Positions 40,901 to 52,385 are shown, counted from the first letter of the stretch. The stretch: 64,000 nucleotides of DNA from Rotaria sp. Silwood1 (GCA_905250075.1 CAJNOP010000091.1:577019-641018); one strand, 5' to 3'. Program-made: numbers and translations. The notes: generated by a model from the sequence alone, not told the origin.

Positions 40901-42502
40901 GATGAAACTGGTCATGTTTGTTGTATTTGTCGAGAAGGTTATAAATATTTTCCAAATAAAGTTTTAGCTATATATACATTTACAAAAAAAGTTGATATTG
41001 AATCATATGAAGCTAAAACACGAAAAACATCTGGTTATGCAACTGTAACACATTTTAATATAATACATATTGATTGTCATACATCAGCTATTAAACAAGC
41101 ACGTTCAAGAGATGAATGGGAATCAGCTTTATTACAAAATGCAAATACACGTTGTAATGGTTTATTACCATTATGGGGACCTGATGTTGCTGAAGCACAA
41201 TTTACAACAGCACTTGCAAGGTTTGATTTAAAGAATTATTTTTTTTTCTTAGGTGATCTGATGAGAGAACATCTCCAACATAAAGAGAACTATTTATGAA
41301 TTTGTTGATTAACAGAGTCTATCAAATAAAGTCTCTAGATAGTTTAAGTTTTAAATCTTTTAGCTTAAAAATTGAATTTTATTGATTTATGAAAATCTAT
41401 TTCGGATCAAGGTATCAGCTCAAAATTTTCTCTCTTCTCATAAGGCTTACTTGCCATTTTCAACTTATTTATACTCATTGATCATTGGAAATCTTTTCAT
41501 GAGTATTCACAGACAAGATTTTTGAAAAGAATTTTCCCTTATAATTATGAAAATGTTGTTTTTCTGGTTAAATTTAGATATGATACAAATATAATTGAAG
41601 CAACAGGTATTCGTGAAACATCACCAACATTATCAATTCATGACATAAAACTTTTATTACTTCGTTTTGCTGATGTACAATCATTTAGTGAAGATACAGG
41701 TGGTGGTGGACGAGAATCAAATATACGTTTGATTCCATATGAAATGCACACAATACTTTATGTTCTTACAACGTACGAATGAAAAAAAAAAATTTCTTTT
41801 TTTGTTAATATTTTTTTTTTCTTTTTGTTTTGATTTGTAGAACTCGACAAATTGAACGTGAAGAAAAATTATTACAAAATTATCTTAGTCGTCCTGATTT
41901 ATTAATAAATGAAGCATTTGAAGTTGATGGTCCTTTCTTTTTAACAACATTATCATTAATTATAATGAAACCAAATGATTGGGAAAAAAATCGTCGTACT
42001 TTTCTTCAAAAACTTCTTGTTACTGCACATATTCGATCAGTTAATACACCAAATGATCGAACAAAGTAATGAAATTAATTTAAAATGAAAACACACAAAA
42101 TATATATATATATTGTTTTTAGACTTGCTTCAAAAGCATTGAAACCATTTGCAACTTATAAAACAACTCTTGTCTTTTTTGGTCTTGTCAATGCATTTTT
42201 TGTTCATATGTTAAATCCGGTAAAATAAAACAAATCAATTATATGTTTTCTCATGAGAAATGAATTGTTTTTTTTTTGTCTTATAGCGTTTTGATATGAC
42301 ATCGACCATACCATACAATCAACAATTGGCACAATTTCTTCGTTGTAATGATGCTTTTATTATGGAAGCATGTACAAAAATCTTAAAACATTTTGAACAA
42401 GATTTACTTCCAAGTCAAACATTTGAAGCATTATTTAATGCATTAGACTTAAGTCAATTATCAGAACAATGGATACAAGATGCAATTAATATATTACCAT
42501 AG
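19911..42502 (+). CDS. UBR4: E3 ubiquitin-protein ligase UBR4 (p600), complete, 20 exons
   Basis: Exons traced by eye: 19911-20071, 20149-20246, 20311-20408, 20470-20590, 20658-20840, 21913-22081, 22147-22518, 22572-23821, 24961-26296, 27338-28815, 29218-30754, 31733-33845, 33907-35442, 35924-37901, 38601-39374, 40113-41220, 41578-41772, 41841-42065, 42123-42219, 42287-42502. All introns are GT/AG, phase is kept throughout, and the total is 15,045 nt or 5,014 residues, close to human UBR4 (about 5,180). UBR4 is a giant cytosolic N-recognin that binds destabilising N termini and ubiquitinates them for proteasomal or autophagic turnover. Visible domains are a UBR box (about 1362-1428), a beta-sandwich-like block (about 2075-2190), a CPRC...CHKC zinc motif (about 3461-3514) and the C-terminal hemi-RING (about 4671 onward). 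Low-complexity Ser, Thr, Asn and Pro tracts interrupt the middle. Codons end almost always in A or T. AATAAA follows at 42512. Confidence 0.95.
20841..21912 (+). other. long UBR4 intron 5 with a GC-richer insert
   Basis: The intron is 1,072 bp, while its neighbours are 53-78 bp. The part at about 21200-21570 is clearly less AT-rich than its surroundings and contains GGGCGCCGCGCCC-like sequence near 21544. It looks like an inserted, degraded mobile element, but I found no terminal repeats or coding domain. Confidence 0.4.
23822..24960 (+). other. long UBR4 intron 8
   Basis: 1,139 bp between a consensus GGTAAGAA donor and a TTTTAG acceptor. No recognisable gene or clear repeat was seen. Confidence 0.5.
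26505..26770. mobile_element. foldback (MITE-like) insert in UBR4 intron 9
   Basis: A perfect 20-bp inverted repeat (26570-26589 against 26693-26712, beginning ACTACAGGATTCC) lies within longer imperfect arms. For example, TTCCGTTAAATTCCGAGGAT on the left pairs with the complement of a CTCCGTTGACTTCCGACGAT-type arm on the right. The insert is rich in CCGG, TCCG and CGGA words and far more GC-rich than the exons around it. No coding capacity is seen. The family is unknown, and the outer ends with GGATCC on both sides are approximate. Confidence 0.65.
27633..27830 (+). other. UBR box of UBR4
   Basis: In exon 10, residues about 1362-1428 carry the Cys/His pattern of a zf-UBR domain: LCTYT, HWYHCHTC, GICQICANVCHKDHD, then FFCDCGAKEDGSCQAL. 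In the UBR family this domain binds three zinc ions and recognises type-1 basic N-terminal residues. The metal ligands expected for the fold appear to be present. Confidence 0.92.
32586..32615 (+). repeat. (CCA)n poly-proline tract inside UBR4
   Basis: An in-frame CCA run gives about ten prolines in exon 12, followed by Ser/Thr repeats. A ubiquitin-interacting-motif-like helix (AMLQYALALSLSE, about residues 2579-2591) follows shortly. The repeat is translated and probably forms a flexible linker. Confidence 0.7.
35371..36013 (+). other. UBR4 paired zinc motif split by intron 13
   Basis: CPRCNSAV...CPNCGENVFQ ends exon 13, and CHKCRSINYDERDPF...CNSCGYCKYCKF begins exon 14. Together they form the conserved Cys-rich segment seen in metazoan UBR4. 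The 481-bp intron (35443-35923) falls exactly between the two halves at phase 0. Confidence 0.85.
40919..42502 (+). other. UBR4 C-terminal hemi-RING E3 module
   Basis: CCICREGYKYFPNKV, then HFNIIHIDCH and the block ending NGLLPLWGP match the atypical half-RING zinc finger and following helices that give UBR4 its ligase activity with its cognate E2. Conserved words continue over exons 17-20 (DIKLLLLRF, DTGGGGRESNIRLIPY), so the catalytic end is complete. Confidence 0.9.
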
Positions 42503-42511
42503 AAAGAAAGA

Positions 42512-42517
42512 AAAATA
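42512..42517 (+). terminator. polyadenylation signal AATAAA after UBR4
   Basis: AATAAA lies ten bases after the UBR4 stop codon, which gives a very short 3'UTR if it is used. Confidence 0.6.
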
Positions 42518-43209
42518 AAACTCTTACGTGCAGTCTTTATTCATCCTTGAGCTTGCTATAATTTACTTTTCTTTCCGTCTTGGATATTTTAAGTTTACTC
42601 TACTCTCTTGTTTGTGTTTTTTTCAAGCTAAAAATAAAAAGTATAGAAAAAAAAAAACGAGTGATCACTTCTTTTCTACACTGTTCTCTCTTGTACAACA
42701 TATAAACGTATAAAGAAAAATAAACACGAAATTGGTTGTTTCTAATTCTTTTTTTCCTTCTCAAGCAAATACAACAGAAATTGTTGACACAATCCTTGCA
42801 ACCATCCTATTACCTAATTCTTCAGACATGCAATGAAGAATTGTCAAAGATATAGCTATAGTAAATATAAAAGAGTTTTTCTTTTACATACGATGTGAAT
42901 AAATGCTCGAAATGATTTCTATAGATTGACACCAAAAGACCTTGATCCCGCACATCTCTAGTTATGATCTGTAGGAAAGAAGAAATTAGGTCTAAACTTT
43001 TGCTCCTATACTTCAACATTTCTTTTAGATCGCGTTTCATACAGTAAGTTTAAAGAATCAGTGTTACTCAAAAACTGATCATAATCGTTGGTCTTCAATT
43101 CTTCAATGATACGATGTTTTATTGATTTGATATGAATTGAATATGTATTGTTTGAAGAAAATAAAACCTAGTTTATGCTGAAATTCGAAATATATCTCTC
43201 AAAACTTAC

Positions 43210-43495
43210 CTGGTTCAAATTTGTCAAATGCGTCTCGATAATTAAAACAAACGTTTGCGATGATGATATCGAGTTGATCAAAATTTTTGACGGTTTGATG
43301 AAATAGTTCGTTTCTTTTACATGTCTGACTGAACAATAAGAGCATGAACCTCAACTACATAATATTTTTCAGTTAGTTGGTCGGTAGCTTTGCAGGCGAT
43401 AAATAATCAATGACTATAGCAACATCCTATTTGGTCCAACAAATAACTATTACCATACTAATTCGTCTACTCGAACCGATGGTTAGTGAGAAGAA
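43210..43495 (-). pseudogene. short-chain dehydrogenase/reductase (SDR) pseudogene fragment
   Basis: Three minus-strand frames read in order give an SDR N-terminal half. The first has a degraded cofactor motif (IGSSRRIS) and then, after an in-frame stop, DVAIVIDYLSPAK, the beta-2 region. A second frame gives KYYVVEVHALIVQSD. A third gives KRNELFHQTVKNFDQLDIIIAN, the family's NAG-like beta-4 region, ending at a consensus GTAAGT donor. One stop and two frameshifts break it, and the TGxxxGxG glycine pattern is lost. Intact copies use NAD(P)H to oxidise or reduce alcohols and ketones. It lies between UBR4 and the metallophosphoesterase gene. The later exons were not identified. Confidence 0.65.
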
Positions 43496-44032
43496 GAACA
43501 AATGCACAGATAGATTCAATTAAGTATAAGAAAGAGTGACTGACATGACCTAAAGAATGGCATCACTTTTTGTAACATTATTCCTATATTAAGTATTGAA
43601 AGTGAGGATTTATATTGCTCTTTTGAAATGTTTTATCTATTTCGACGATTTCATTTGCATATTTCAGTCCTACTAGAAGCATAGTATAGGTACATTGATT
43701 ATATAGCATCTTCCGAAAGCCAAGTTAAACCTATAGTAAAGCGCAATATGATTCTTCTGTATCTAAATATTAGAGATTAAATGCGACCAATTATAAGTAA
43801 CAACGGATAGATCATGATTGGCAAATATCTCATACAATAAACTGTAAGTTGTGAGTCGTGTGATGCAGGCAATAAAAGAAAAGAAGCGGCATGACGATAC
43901 TCGACCGAATATTTTTTTCATTCTGTTCTTTGCTCACAATTACCTATTCAAATGCACGTGTATGCATTTTGTTATTATTTATTCAAGCATTTTATATTAT
44001 AAGATTTGCACATTGTATTCTTTATTGTTGAA

Positions 44033-45648
44033 ATGTCCGATGAAAAGATATATGCTATCTCAGATCTTCATGTGGATTACGATGAGAATATGAAATGGAT
44101 TGAACATTTGTCAAATGATAAATATTTAAATGATACAGTAATTATTGCAGGTTGGTGTTATAGATTTAAAAAACTTAGGTTTAGAAAAATGTTCTGTTAC
44201 AAAGCTACGTTGATTAATTTTAGGTGATGTCACACATATTCTATCCAAATTAGTACATATATTAAAATTATTCAAGTCAAAATTTAAAGATGTTTACTAT
44301 TGTCCGGGTAATCATGAATTATGGACAAAATCACTAAGAGAAGATGAAGAATATCAAATTCATAATTCTATAGAAAAATTCCACCATGTAGCAAACAATG
44401 ATATATAATTATTATTCTATTCAGTACTCATATGCATTTATTTTGTTTTCTTAGATATTAAAAGTGTGCGATGATATTGGTATACATACAAAACCAGGTG
44501 TAACTAATCAAGGTGTAACCATTGTGCCTTTATTTGGATGGTCAGTATCGTATTGATGTTTCACTCTAAAATTTATCTCTGGGAACAAAAAATGAGGATA
44601 TACTGATTTAAATTTAAACGATACTTGGCTGGATATGTCACTGATATTTTTCTACAAACAGGCGACTATAAGTTTTTCGATGATTTTTGATTACAATATG
44701 GATATGTAGGGTTGTAGAAATATATACTTCTTCTACCCATTGTTGTATGTATAACGACAGAGCCAGAACACTAGCCTCAGAAGTATATCTCTAATAGCCT
44801 AGATATATGCCGTTCTGTAGTCGAAACATTATCGTTGTCTTTTCTTCCTATCATATTCGTGCAGCACATGAATATTTTCATCTTTACTATTTGGTTGTAA
44901 TCTCTTTAGGTATGACAATAGTTTACATATGCCGAGTCCTAATGTTGAAAGCGACTTAAAACTCTGGATGGATCATTATTGGTGTCAATGGACAGATGTA
45001 TGAAAAGCTAAGATTTGTATTTTTGATAGATTTTGTATTGCGTTTCCTTTCTTTTTAACAAAACGTAATTAAGGAAGTACCACAATGTGAAGCTGCAAAA
45101 TATTTTGTTAAACTAAATGAACAACATTTATCCAGGTTAGATAAAAATAAAAGTAACTCGAAAATTATAACATTTTCACATTTTTTAACAAGCAAGTATG
45201 TATGAATGACAACATTATTAGACTTCTTATATACACATTTATATTTCTTTAAATATAGAAAATTAATGCAGGCATATCGTAGTGAAATGTCCTATCGTCG
45301 ACAAAAATGGCTCGAAAGTCAAAATGGTACACCACATAATGAAGAAATAGCAAGCGGAACATTGACAGCTAATTTCTCGTTAGTGGCTGGAACTGAATTG
45401 CTAGATGAACAGTTAAAATTAATTCAACCACAAATGCACATATTTGGTTAGTAGTATCAAACAAACATTCAATGTTTTAAAAGAATTGTTTATTGTTTTT
45501 CGCAGGTCATAGTCATCGTAAAATGATATTGGATATTGGTGATGGTATAAAATATATAAATAATCCACTTGGTTATCCAAGAGAAAGAGAAAATGGATTA
45601 ATTGAGTCGCCATATGAACTTTACGAAATAAATTTAATAGAAAAATAA
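44033..45648 (+). CDS. calcineurin-like metallophosphoesterase
   Basis: Seven exons, 44033-44150, 44224-44387, 44455-44540, 44910-44997, 45074-45195, 45259-45446 and 45506-45648, total 909 nt and 302 residues with frame kept at every junction. The metal-binding motifs of the superfamily appear in order: ISDLHVDY near the N terminus (D-x-H), AGDVTH (GD), PGNHELW (GNHE), TFSHFL, and GHSHRK near the C terminus. Such enzymes hydrolyse phosphomonoesters or diesters at a two-metal centre. There is no signal peptide, so it is probably cytosolic. The substrate cannot be told from the sequence. The start ATG is followed directly by MSDEKIYAISDLH, leaving no room for a longer N terminus. An AATAAA is at 45741. 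Confidence 0.9.
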
Positions 45649-46642
45649 ACACCTACGTTCATCCTCATTATGTTACAAGACGTCGTAATGAAATTTTTTT
45701 CAGTTGTGTATCTATAAAATCCTTTAAAAATTATTGTACCAATAAAATGTCAATATGAATTATTCTTATTTTTATAATTGATAACCGTTCAGTTGTAGTC
45801 GAAGGTCACTGGAAAAACGAGTGATATAATCTATACTTACTCATGTATCTATTGAATGTCCGATTTCATCGATCATAATATTCAACCTTAGTGAACGTGT
45901 GTAGAAAAGAACAGGTTGCATAAAGATTTTTAATTACGAAGATGCTTTATTATATCAGACAGAGCAATGCATACAATACAATTAAAACTTTCACTTTTTT
46001 ATTGACTATTACAATTCCATTATGTCATTCAATTCGATTCAAATATCGTCCTTCATTGAGTCAAATATATACTTATTCATAAGTTGGAGTTATTGAAACG
46101 TCTGAGCCTAATAAAGATATTGATTATAGTATTGAACGAAAAGAAACGATTCATACAAAATGAACTTTTCATATTGATGAATAGAGCAATAGCATCGTTA
46201 CTGTTGAAATAAACACCATTGCAGGGTGTGGGTAAGGAGAAGAAGTACATCTACACTCATATCCCATACCAACCCTCACACCCTTGTGTTTGAAACGTAG
46301 TGCACATAGAAGCAGACAGCATGTGGTACACTGTTGAAAAAAAAACTAGAAGGTGTTTATTACATTGACTTCAAGAAGTAAATAAGTGAATCTGATCAAC
46401 ATACAAGTTGCGGTGATAAATTAGAGCAAATAGCAGAGATGTCTGCTGTGGGGTTTAGTAAGTACCTATCTTGGAATATCTATGTGAGTGATTGAATAGG
46501 TAAAAAGAAGATTCCCACCCATTTCAAATCTATACAGGCACATTGATCCACGCCAACGCTCCAAGAAATATTGTACTTTTCGGTTTTCATTTCATGAAGC
46601 TTTTTTGTGTGCATTCGATAAACCACTTCCTTTCTCGATTTG
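45649..46642. other. intergenic region between convergent metallophosphoesterase gene and ART-TPR pseudogene
   Basis: The region holds the metallophosphoesterase polyadenylation signal and two G/T- or A/C-rich patches near 46222 and 46275, GGGTGTGGG-like and CCTCACACCC-like, which are partly inverted copies of each other. No gene is seen. Confidence 0.5.
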
Positions 46643-48680
46643 CTACGAATGATATTGTTTAAGTTTAGCAGCAACGCGTCGAAGCTTTTCCTCAATTTGC
46701 ACAAGGTCAGGATGTGTAACAAACAACGATTGACGATATATAGCGACTGTCTTTTCGTAGTAAGATAACGCTTGTTGCAAATCATTTTTATTCTCGTAAA
46801 CGAGTCCTATATTACCAAGCACTGATGCAATGTGAGGGTGTTCATGAGGAAGAGACTTTTTGAAGATTGTTAAGGACAGATTCCCATGTTTTAATGCAAG
46901 ATCAAACTGCCCCAGATATCGATAAATGATGCTTATGTTATTATGCGACATAGCCAAATCAGGATGATCGGCCGGAAGATGTGTGATCCAAATGGCCAAT
47001 GCCATCTAATGCATTCAAGTGCGTCCAAGTATTTCTTTTCATTCTGATAGACACCAGCTATGTTATTCAAGCACGCGTCTATTTTAGGATGATCTTCGCC
47101 GTATGCTTTCTTCCAAATGCTCAATGCCTTACTGTATGACTCAAGAGCTTGTTTGTATTCGCTTTGTCTTCACTTAACAATAGCAATGCTATTGTAGCTC
47201 TCTGCCAGATCAGGATCATCTGTCTTTAACGAAATCTGAAGTGATCTATAATGCCATGCAAGACTTGAGTCGTAGTCTCCCTTCTTCTCGGCAATACGTC
47301 CGAGATTGTTATAGCATACTTCAATGTCTGGATGATCTTCAGGTAGTGAATTAAGCAAACGATGATAATATTTACCAGCTTTGTCATACTTGTCCATATC
47401 ACAAAGTATAGCACCAAATGAGAAAAGAGTCGTTTCTTCCATACCATATTCGTCTCTCATGTATTCAAAAACTTGCTTCCAATCATTATCGGCATCGCTG
47501 TACATTGTCAACTGAATGAACCATATTCGATCTTCGTTCTGACGAAGGTCTATAATTCGAAAAATGGATCCTAACATAATGAGAACTTCTTCTTCTTCAC
47601 CAAAATAGCTGAGTGAAGTAATGTTGGCGAAAGGCTTCACAAGTCCTTGAATTCGAGGATCAGCAACGATCTCGAATAGTACTCGTTCAAGTCCATCGAT
47701 CACACCATCTGAACTACCCACAATGAAAAGCGCCAGATCACGATCGAGACTGGTTGAAACAAACGAATGCATCGAAATAAATTCTCTGACGGAATTTTTC
47801 AGAAGTTCGAGTTCTTGAATCGATATCAATTGGCCTCGATAGACACGAATCGGCGATGAACACTGATGTTTTTCGAGTTGTTGTTGAAGGTCGCTAATGA
47901 AAAATTGGAAGATAAAAAGCAAGTCTACGTTTTGCGTGTGAAGAGCCTTATTCAAAAGTCGATACAGGAGTGATTCTCTCGTGTACCACCATAACGCTGT
48001 ATCAGCAGAATAATCACTTTCGAATTCCTGAAGAATTGCTAGATCCGACATGTTATTCTTATAATCTTCTTTGCAGATATTGATCAATTCGATTTTATCC
48101 GTTGATTTCGATTTCATTCAAAGAAGGTAATCAATTAAGATTTGTGAATATACGAAGAGGCCATTGAGCCCAGTTGTTGATCGTTCGTTACATGCCCTAG
48201 CTTCGAAATTGCTAATTAGCAATGATTCATTTGCTTGAATGCAGCTGCGTTTCGATTGATCCGATCGAATTTTTCAAAAGGAGTTCATTCAAATGCTCAA
48301 ACGAGCCTCTAATCTGAAATAAATATAAAATGAAAAGTATGAATTTGTATTCGCTTAGGTGGATCTGTCACCTTCGTAAACTCGTTGGACCATGATTCAG
48401 TTTCTTTTTTGTCGTTACCATAAATGTAAACGCAAAAGACTTGATGTAGCCGGTGGATCTGAGGAACTATTTTGAGATACAAACGACCACTCACAACTAG
48501 AACAATTTTATCTTCTTTTAGCATGGACTCAATATACTGCTTGGATTTGTCGCAGTCTTTGAACTCTCTCAAACGGTTAACCAAAGTTCGAAGTTTCTCA
48601 TAAGCCTCGACGCATATCCTTGAATTGCTGATTAAGTTATCGAGCCAAATGATGGAGAATTTTTTTAGATAGTCGTCCAT
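46643..48680 (-). pseudogene. ADP-ribosyltransferase plus TPR protein, pseudogene
   Basis: The first exon (48680-48372) joins over a 58-bp intron to a second starting at 48313. The N-terminal part (RIVL/IVLVVSGRL style segment, VYIYGNDKKE) leads to an arginine-specific ART domain with the R-S-E triad: RVYRGQ, SFVSTS, and EEEEVLIMLGS. Kinesin-light-chain-like TPR repeats follow (DHPDIEVCYNNLGRIAEKKGDY and similar). Damage: scrambled frame at about 48120-48240, TGA at 48118-48120, TGA at 47170-47172, and a frameshift near 47010-47025. Intact relatives transfer ADP-ribose from NAD+ to arginine. This architecture is one I associate with large bdelloid rotifer families. Confidence 0.8.
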
Positions 48681-49605
48681 TTGTGCATATGATCGTGCTG
48701 CTATCTATTAATGTCACTTAATGCAAAATACAACTGAAATCGATCGTTTTCTCTCATTGTAATATAGATTATTTTGTCCTTTTGCAAACTACTAATATCC
48801 GCGTCTACCAATACTCAATAGAAGCAGTAACATCATCTGAAACGTGGTTTTTTCAAGACAATTAGTGTGCAATCTACATATTCGGAATTCAGAACATGAA
48901 ACTCTTGAGAGCTTATTAAGACAAGATAGGAAACAGGATAAACTTCTCAGTGCTACAAAAATGTTGCTAACAGTTATTCATTTACGTCAGAAGCAAGTAA
49001 GCAATACTTGACTTATCCATTCAGTTCAAAAACGTGTATATTGTTACTCAACCAGTTTTCTATTCATTCTGATACTACAAGTTGAAGACATCTACAAGCT
49101 ATAAAGTAACAAATAACTTTTCTATCAGCAGCTTTTATACAGACTCAAAAAAAATAAAAACTACAAAAAACAATGATACTCATAATACATAACAACGAAT
49201 CATTGCTTCGCATTACTTAGAACTCATGAAACCTGTTGAGCAAACAATCTGTCGGGCAGCCACAATGTTTTTGTCAAGGAAAGTGCGAAGCTACTTGAAA
49301 GACCTTAACTGATGGGCTTAAAATTGTCCTCACGAAAATGTGTCATAAGAAGGGTCGAGCTGTTTTTCCTTGCACAGGTGGAAAAGATGCAAAACCGCTA
49401 AATCTTTCAGCAATAACAATAATTCATACATGCACGAGCGATCTTTATTTGCAAGTTCATTGCATTAAAATTGAATCATACTTGAATGATAACAAGAAAC
49501 AGAACGAAGGAATATGATTAGTACATTAAAAGTGAGAATCGTGCACAAAAAGTAATTTGAAAATTTTATGATCTATCGTGATTTATACGTTAAATGAAAG
49601 AAATA
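48681..49605. other. intergenic DNA, nothing recognised
   Basis: No long open frame, domain or clear repeat was found. Confidence 0.5.
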
Positions 49606-49858
49606 TTAACCCTTTGAGGAACAACTTCTTTTCTTATCAAAGAGATAAATTTGTGGCGTCAGTAGCAATTATAACCTCACAAGTATTAACTATCATAATT
49701 ATAATACTTTATCTTACTGCGATGGCACAAATAGAGAACTTTGAGATAAAAAAAGAAATAAAACACTCGAAGAATTTACTTTAACAAATCCAAAGACTTT
49801 CATGTCTATTGGAATTTTCAAAGTCGTATATATACGGCCACGGTCTTCAAAGGGTTAA
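49606..49858. mobile_element. piggyBac-like MITE (245 bp) with TTAA target sites
   Basis: TTAA at 49606-49609 and 49855-49858 flank a 245-bp element whose ends are CCCTTTGAGGA and the complement of CCCTTTGAAGA. A TTAA duplication next to CCCTTTG ends is characteristic of piggyBac-family elements. There is no transposase, so it is non-autonomous. Confidence 0.75.
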
Positions 49859-52114
49859 ATTGTTTCAGTGATCGTTCTTATGCTTTTAATCATGAAGAGC
49901 AGATGAACATTAAAAAAAAATACAAATCGTATATTCCAAGAGATGATGATGTGTCGTGAAAATCGTTCGAAAAACCCAGGAAAACTTTTTTATAGCTTTA
50001 CTTCTTCTTCTTACCTACAACAACAAAAAAGTAAATCATGCATGTGTGTGTGTCTATCGCTGCTTTATCTTATAAATACAAAAAAAGCAAAATTCATATA
50101 TTTTATTTTGCAAAGCAAGCTTCTCGAGTGTCAGCGTGGAGAATACAAAATGTTTAGACTTGCAGTCGAACAGAGCACATAAGAGGTAATGATGAATAAA
50201 AACTTCACGATTATCGCATACCCTTAAAGTTTTAATATCATGTAGCTCATGAAAATCAAGACATCCAAAGAAATTTTTCTCTACAAAACATGACTCAATT
50301 ATATACTCTCGAGAAAAATACAATTAGCTCCGCAAGAAAGTTTTCTTGATATAGGTGATTTATGGATATTTTTACCTGAGAATTGTGCCACTAAAATAGC
50401 TTCATTCTAGTGTCAGCAATAATAATTTTTGGATTCAAATTTGATACTGTCTATAACCTTGCGGCAATGAAGTTATTTCAGATCCCAAGTGGTCTAAAAA
50501 TTGTTCTCAAACTCAACTGTACCAGAATAAAAACCAAAGTTTAAGTATAACTACTTTAGTTAATATTTACTTAGTAGATGCTGAGTTCGAGTCTGTCTTT
50601 CTGATAGACGGAATGAAAACGGCCATCTTTTAGGAAGCTATAACTTTTGACTCAAGTTCAGCGAAACTCTGTGCACCTGTCCATATCAAGACACATCTTC
50701 GCATATAGACTCGATAACTTAAATTTTCAATCTGCCATCCGAAATCCATACAGTTTTTTAGGTATGATAGGCGATTCTATCCATGGTACAAGAAGTGTAG
50801 GTTCTCATGGTTTATTGAAATCGATTAAGGTATACGACGCCGGCAAATTATTTCTTAATTCAGTTTAAATCATATCGCAGAGTTCTCTTAGTGTATGTTG
50901 TAAGTTGACTTGCTAACAAATGCTTTTCTTAGTGTCAAGTATAATATATATGTCGCATAGCAACTTGAAATCACAGTAATTTGGAATTCCACTATTATAA
51001 GAAAAATTGAAAATTTTCATTTCCTTCAGAAGGATTTTAAATTGCTCTCAATTTTGATTTCTTCCGAAATATATACATTCATTTTCTATGGGCTACAAAG
51101 AAATGAACTAATTTCTGATTCCTTTTCAATGCTATAATCTATCAACGTTGTGTCGTAGACAGCAATTGGATTGTAATAAATCATTATTTTCTTCACCTTT
51201 GGAACACTTGCAGTTTCTTAAATTGTATAGTAAATTAGTTCACCATTTATGAATAAGCTCCTAATCAAAAATATTTTATTGTCAAATGTTCAGACATAAC
51301 TTAACATCAAGATATGGGAAAGAGGATGTGCATGGGGGTATGAGTTTTAGGGAGGCCGTGGAGATATTTATTTTCTTCATCCATACCCGCAATATTTTGA
51401 TAATGATGTGGTCTTGGCTAGACTACTAATGATGGCCGTGGTAGCTGGGATTCCTTAACAATTCTATAGCTGTCGGCAGCGGCAGCGACTCACGAGGGAA
51501 CCCCACCAACTGATTAAAAGGTTTAAGGTTCAGGTTTCGACCATAGATAGGACTTAGTGAGGTTAGAATAACTCTAAAAGGATGTCTTCTCGTGGACCTT
51601 GTTGGCTGAGATATGAACGTTTCAAGTTTAGGAACAAAAATATAGATAAATTGCTTGTTGTGTTTGAATTGCAAAACAAACATATATTAAGACAAAACTT
51701 TACTTTTGAAATGTTCACAGATAGAACGTGGAGCTGTTGAAAGAATCATGTTGTGATGTTCGTCTAATAATCTAATTGCTATATAAAAATAGCACTAAGT
51801 ATTAATACTTCAAAACAATAGGATTATTTTAGATGCGTTTCATATGTCGTCATGGATTCATCAATTATTTGCATCTGTTATTTCGTCTGCATGTCTTGTC
51901 ATTCTTGCTTTATCTTTCGTTTACAATCGGCTGATATGTTTTCTCTGGGTTTCATTCAGAGTCAGAATACAATAAAAGAAAGAATAAAGAGAGCCTTCTA
52001 GAGAAACATTGCGTATCTCGTTCCGTACTATAACATTCTACGTTTGCTTGTGAATTTCCTATAGATTGTTCCGTCTTATGTTCTACGGTCTTTTAGAAAC
52101 TTCTCTTATTATTA
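49859..52114. other. intergenic DNA, no gene recognised
   Basis: Short frames only. A patch at about 51430-51620 is less AT-rich and encodes Arg/Pro-rich frames on the minus strand. It could be a repeat remnant but cannot be assigned. Confidence 0.45.
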
Positions 52115-52385
52115 TTAATCCTTTCGTGGCAATGTGGCCCACCGGTGGGTAACGCTATAGGGTACCCAAAAGCTCATTTACCAAAGAAAAAATTGAATAT
52201 CTCTGTCATACTTTGACCAAAGGGGTTGATTCTCTTATCATTGATAAAGGAATGTTCATAGTTCATATTCATAAGAGAAACATTGATGAAAGTTGTTTTG
52301 AATTATTACAGTCGTCACAAAGAAAGAAATGAAACCTTTCACAATTTATGAAAAAGCAAAATTTATGTCGCCGCGAAAGGGGTAA
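52115..52385. mobile_element. second, diverged piggyBac-like MITE
   Basis: TTAA at 52115-52118 is followed by TCCTTTCGTGGCAA. The far end near 52366-52385 is the complement of CCCCTTTCGCGGCGA and is followed by a degenerate TAAA. The internal sequence has a palindromic CCCACCGGTGGG just inside the left end. The imperfect right target site lowers confidence. Confidence 0.5.

Noticed and set aside
50570-50640. GTTCGAGTC-like word resembling a tRNA T-loop
   Set aside because: No matching acceptor, D-arm or anticodon stem could be laid out around it.
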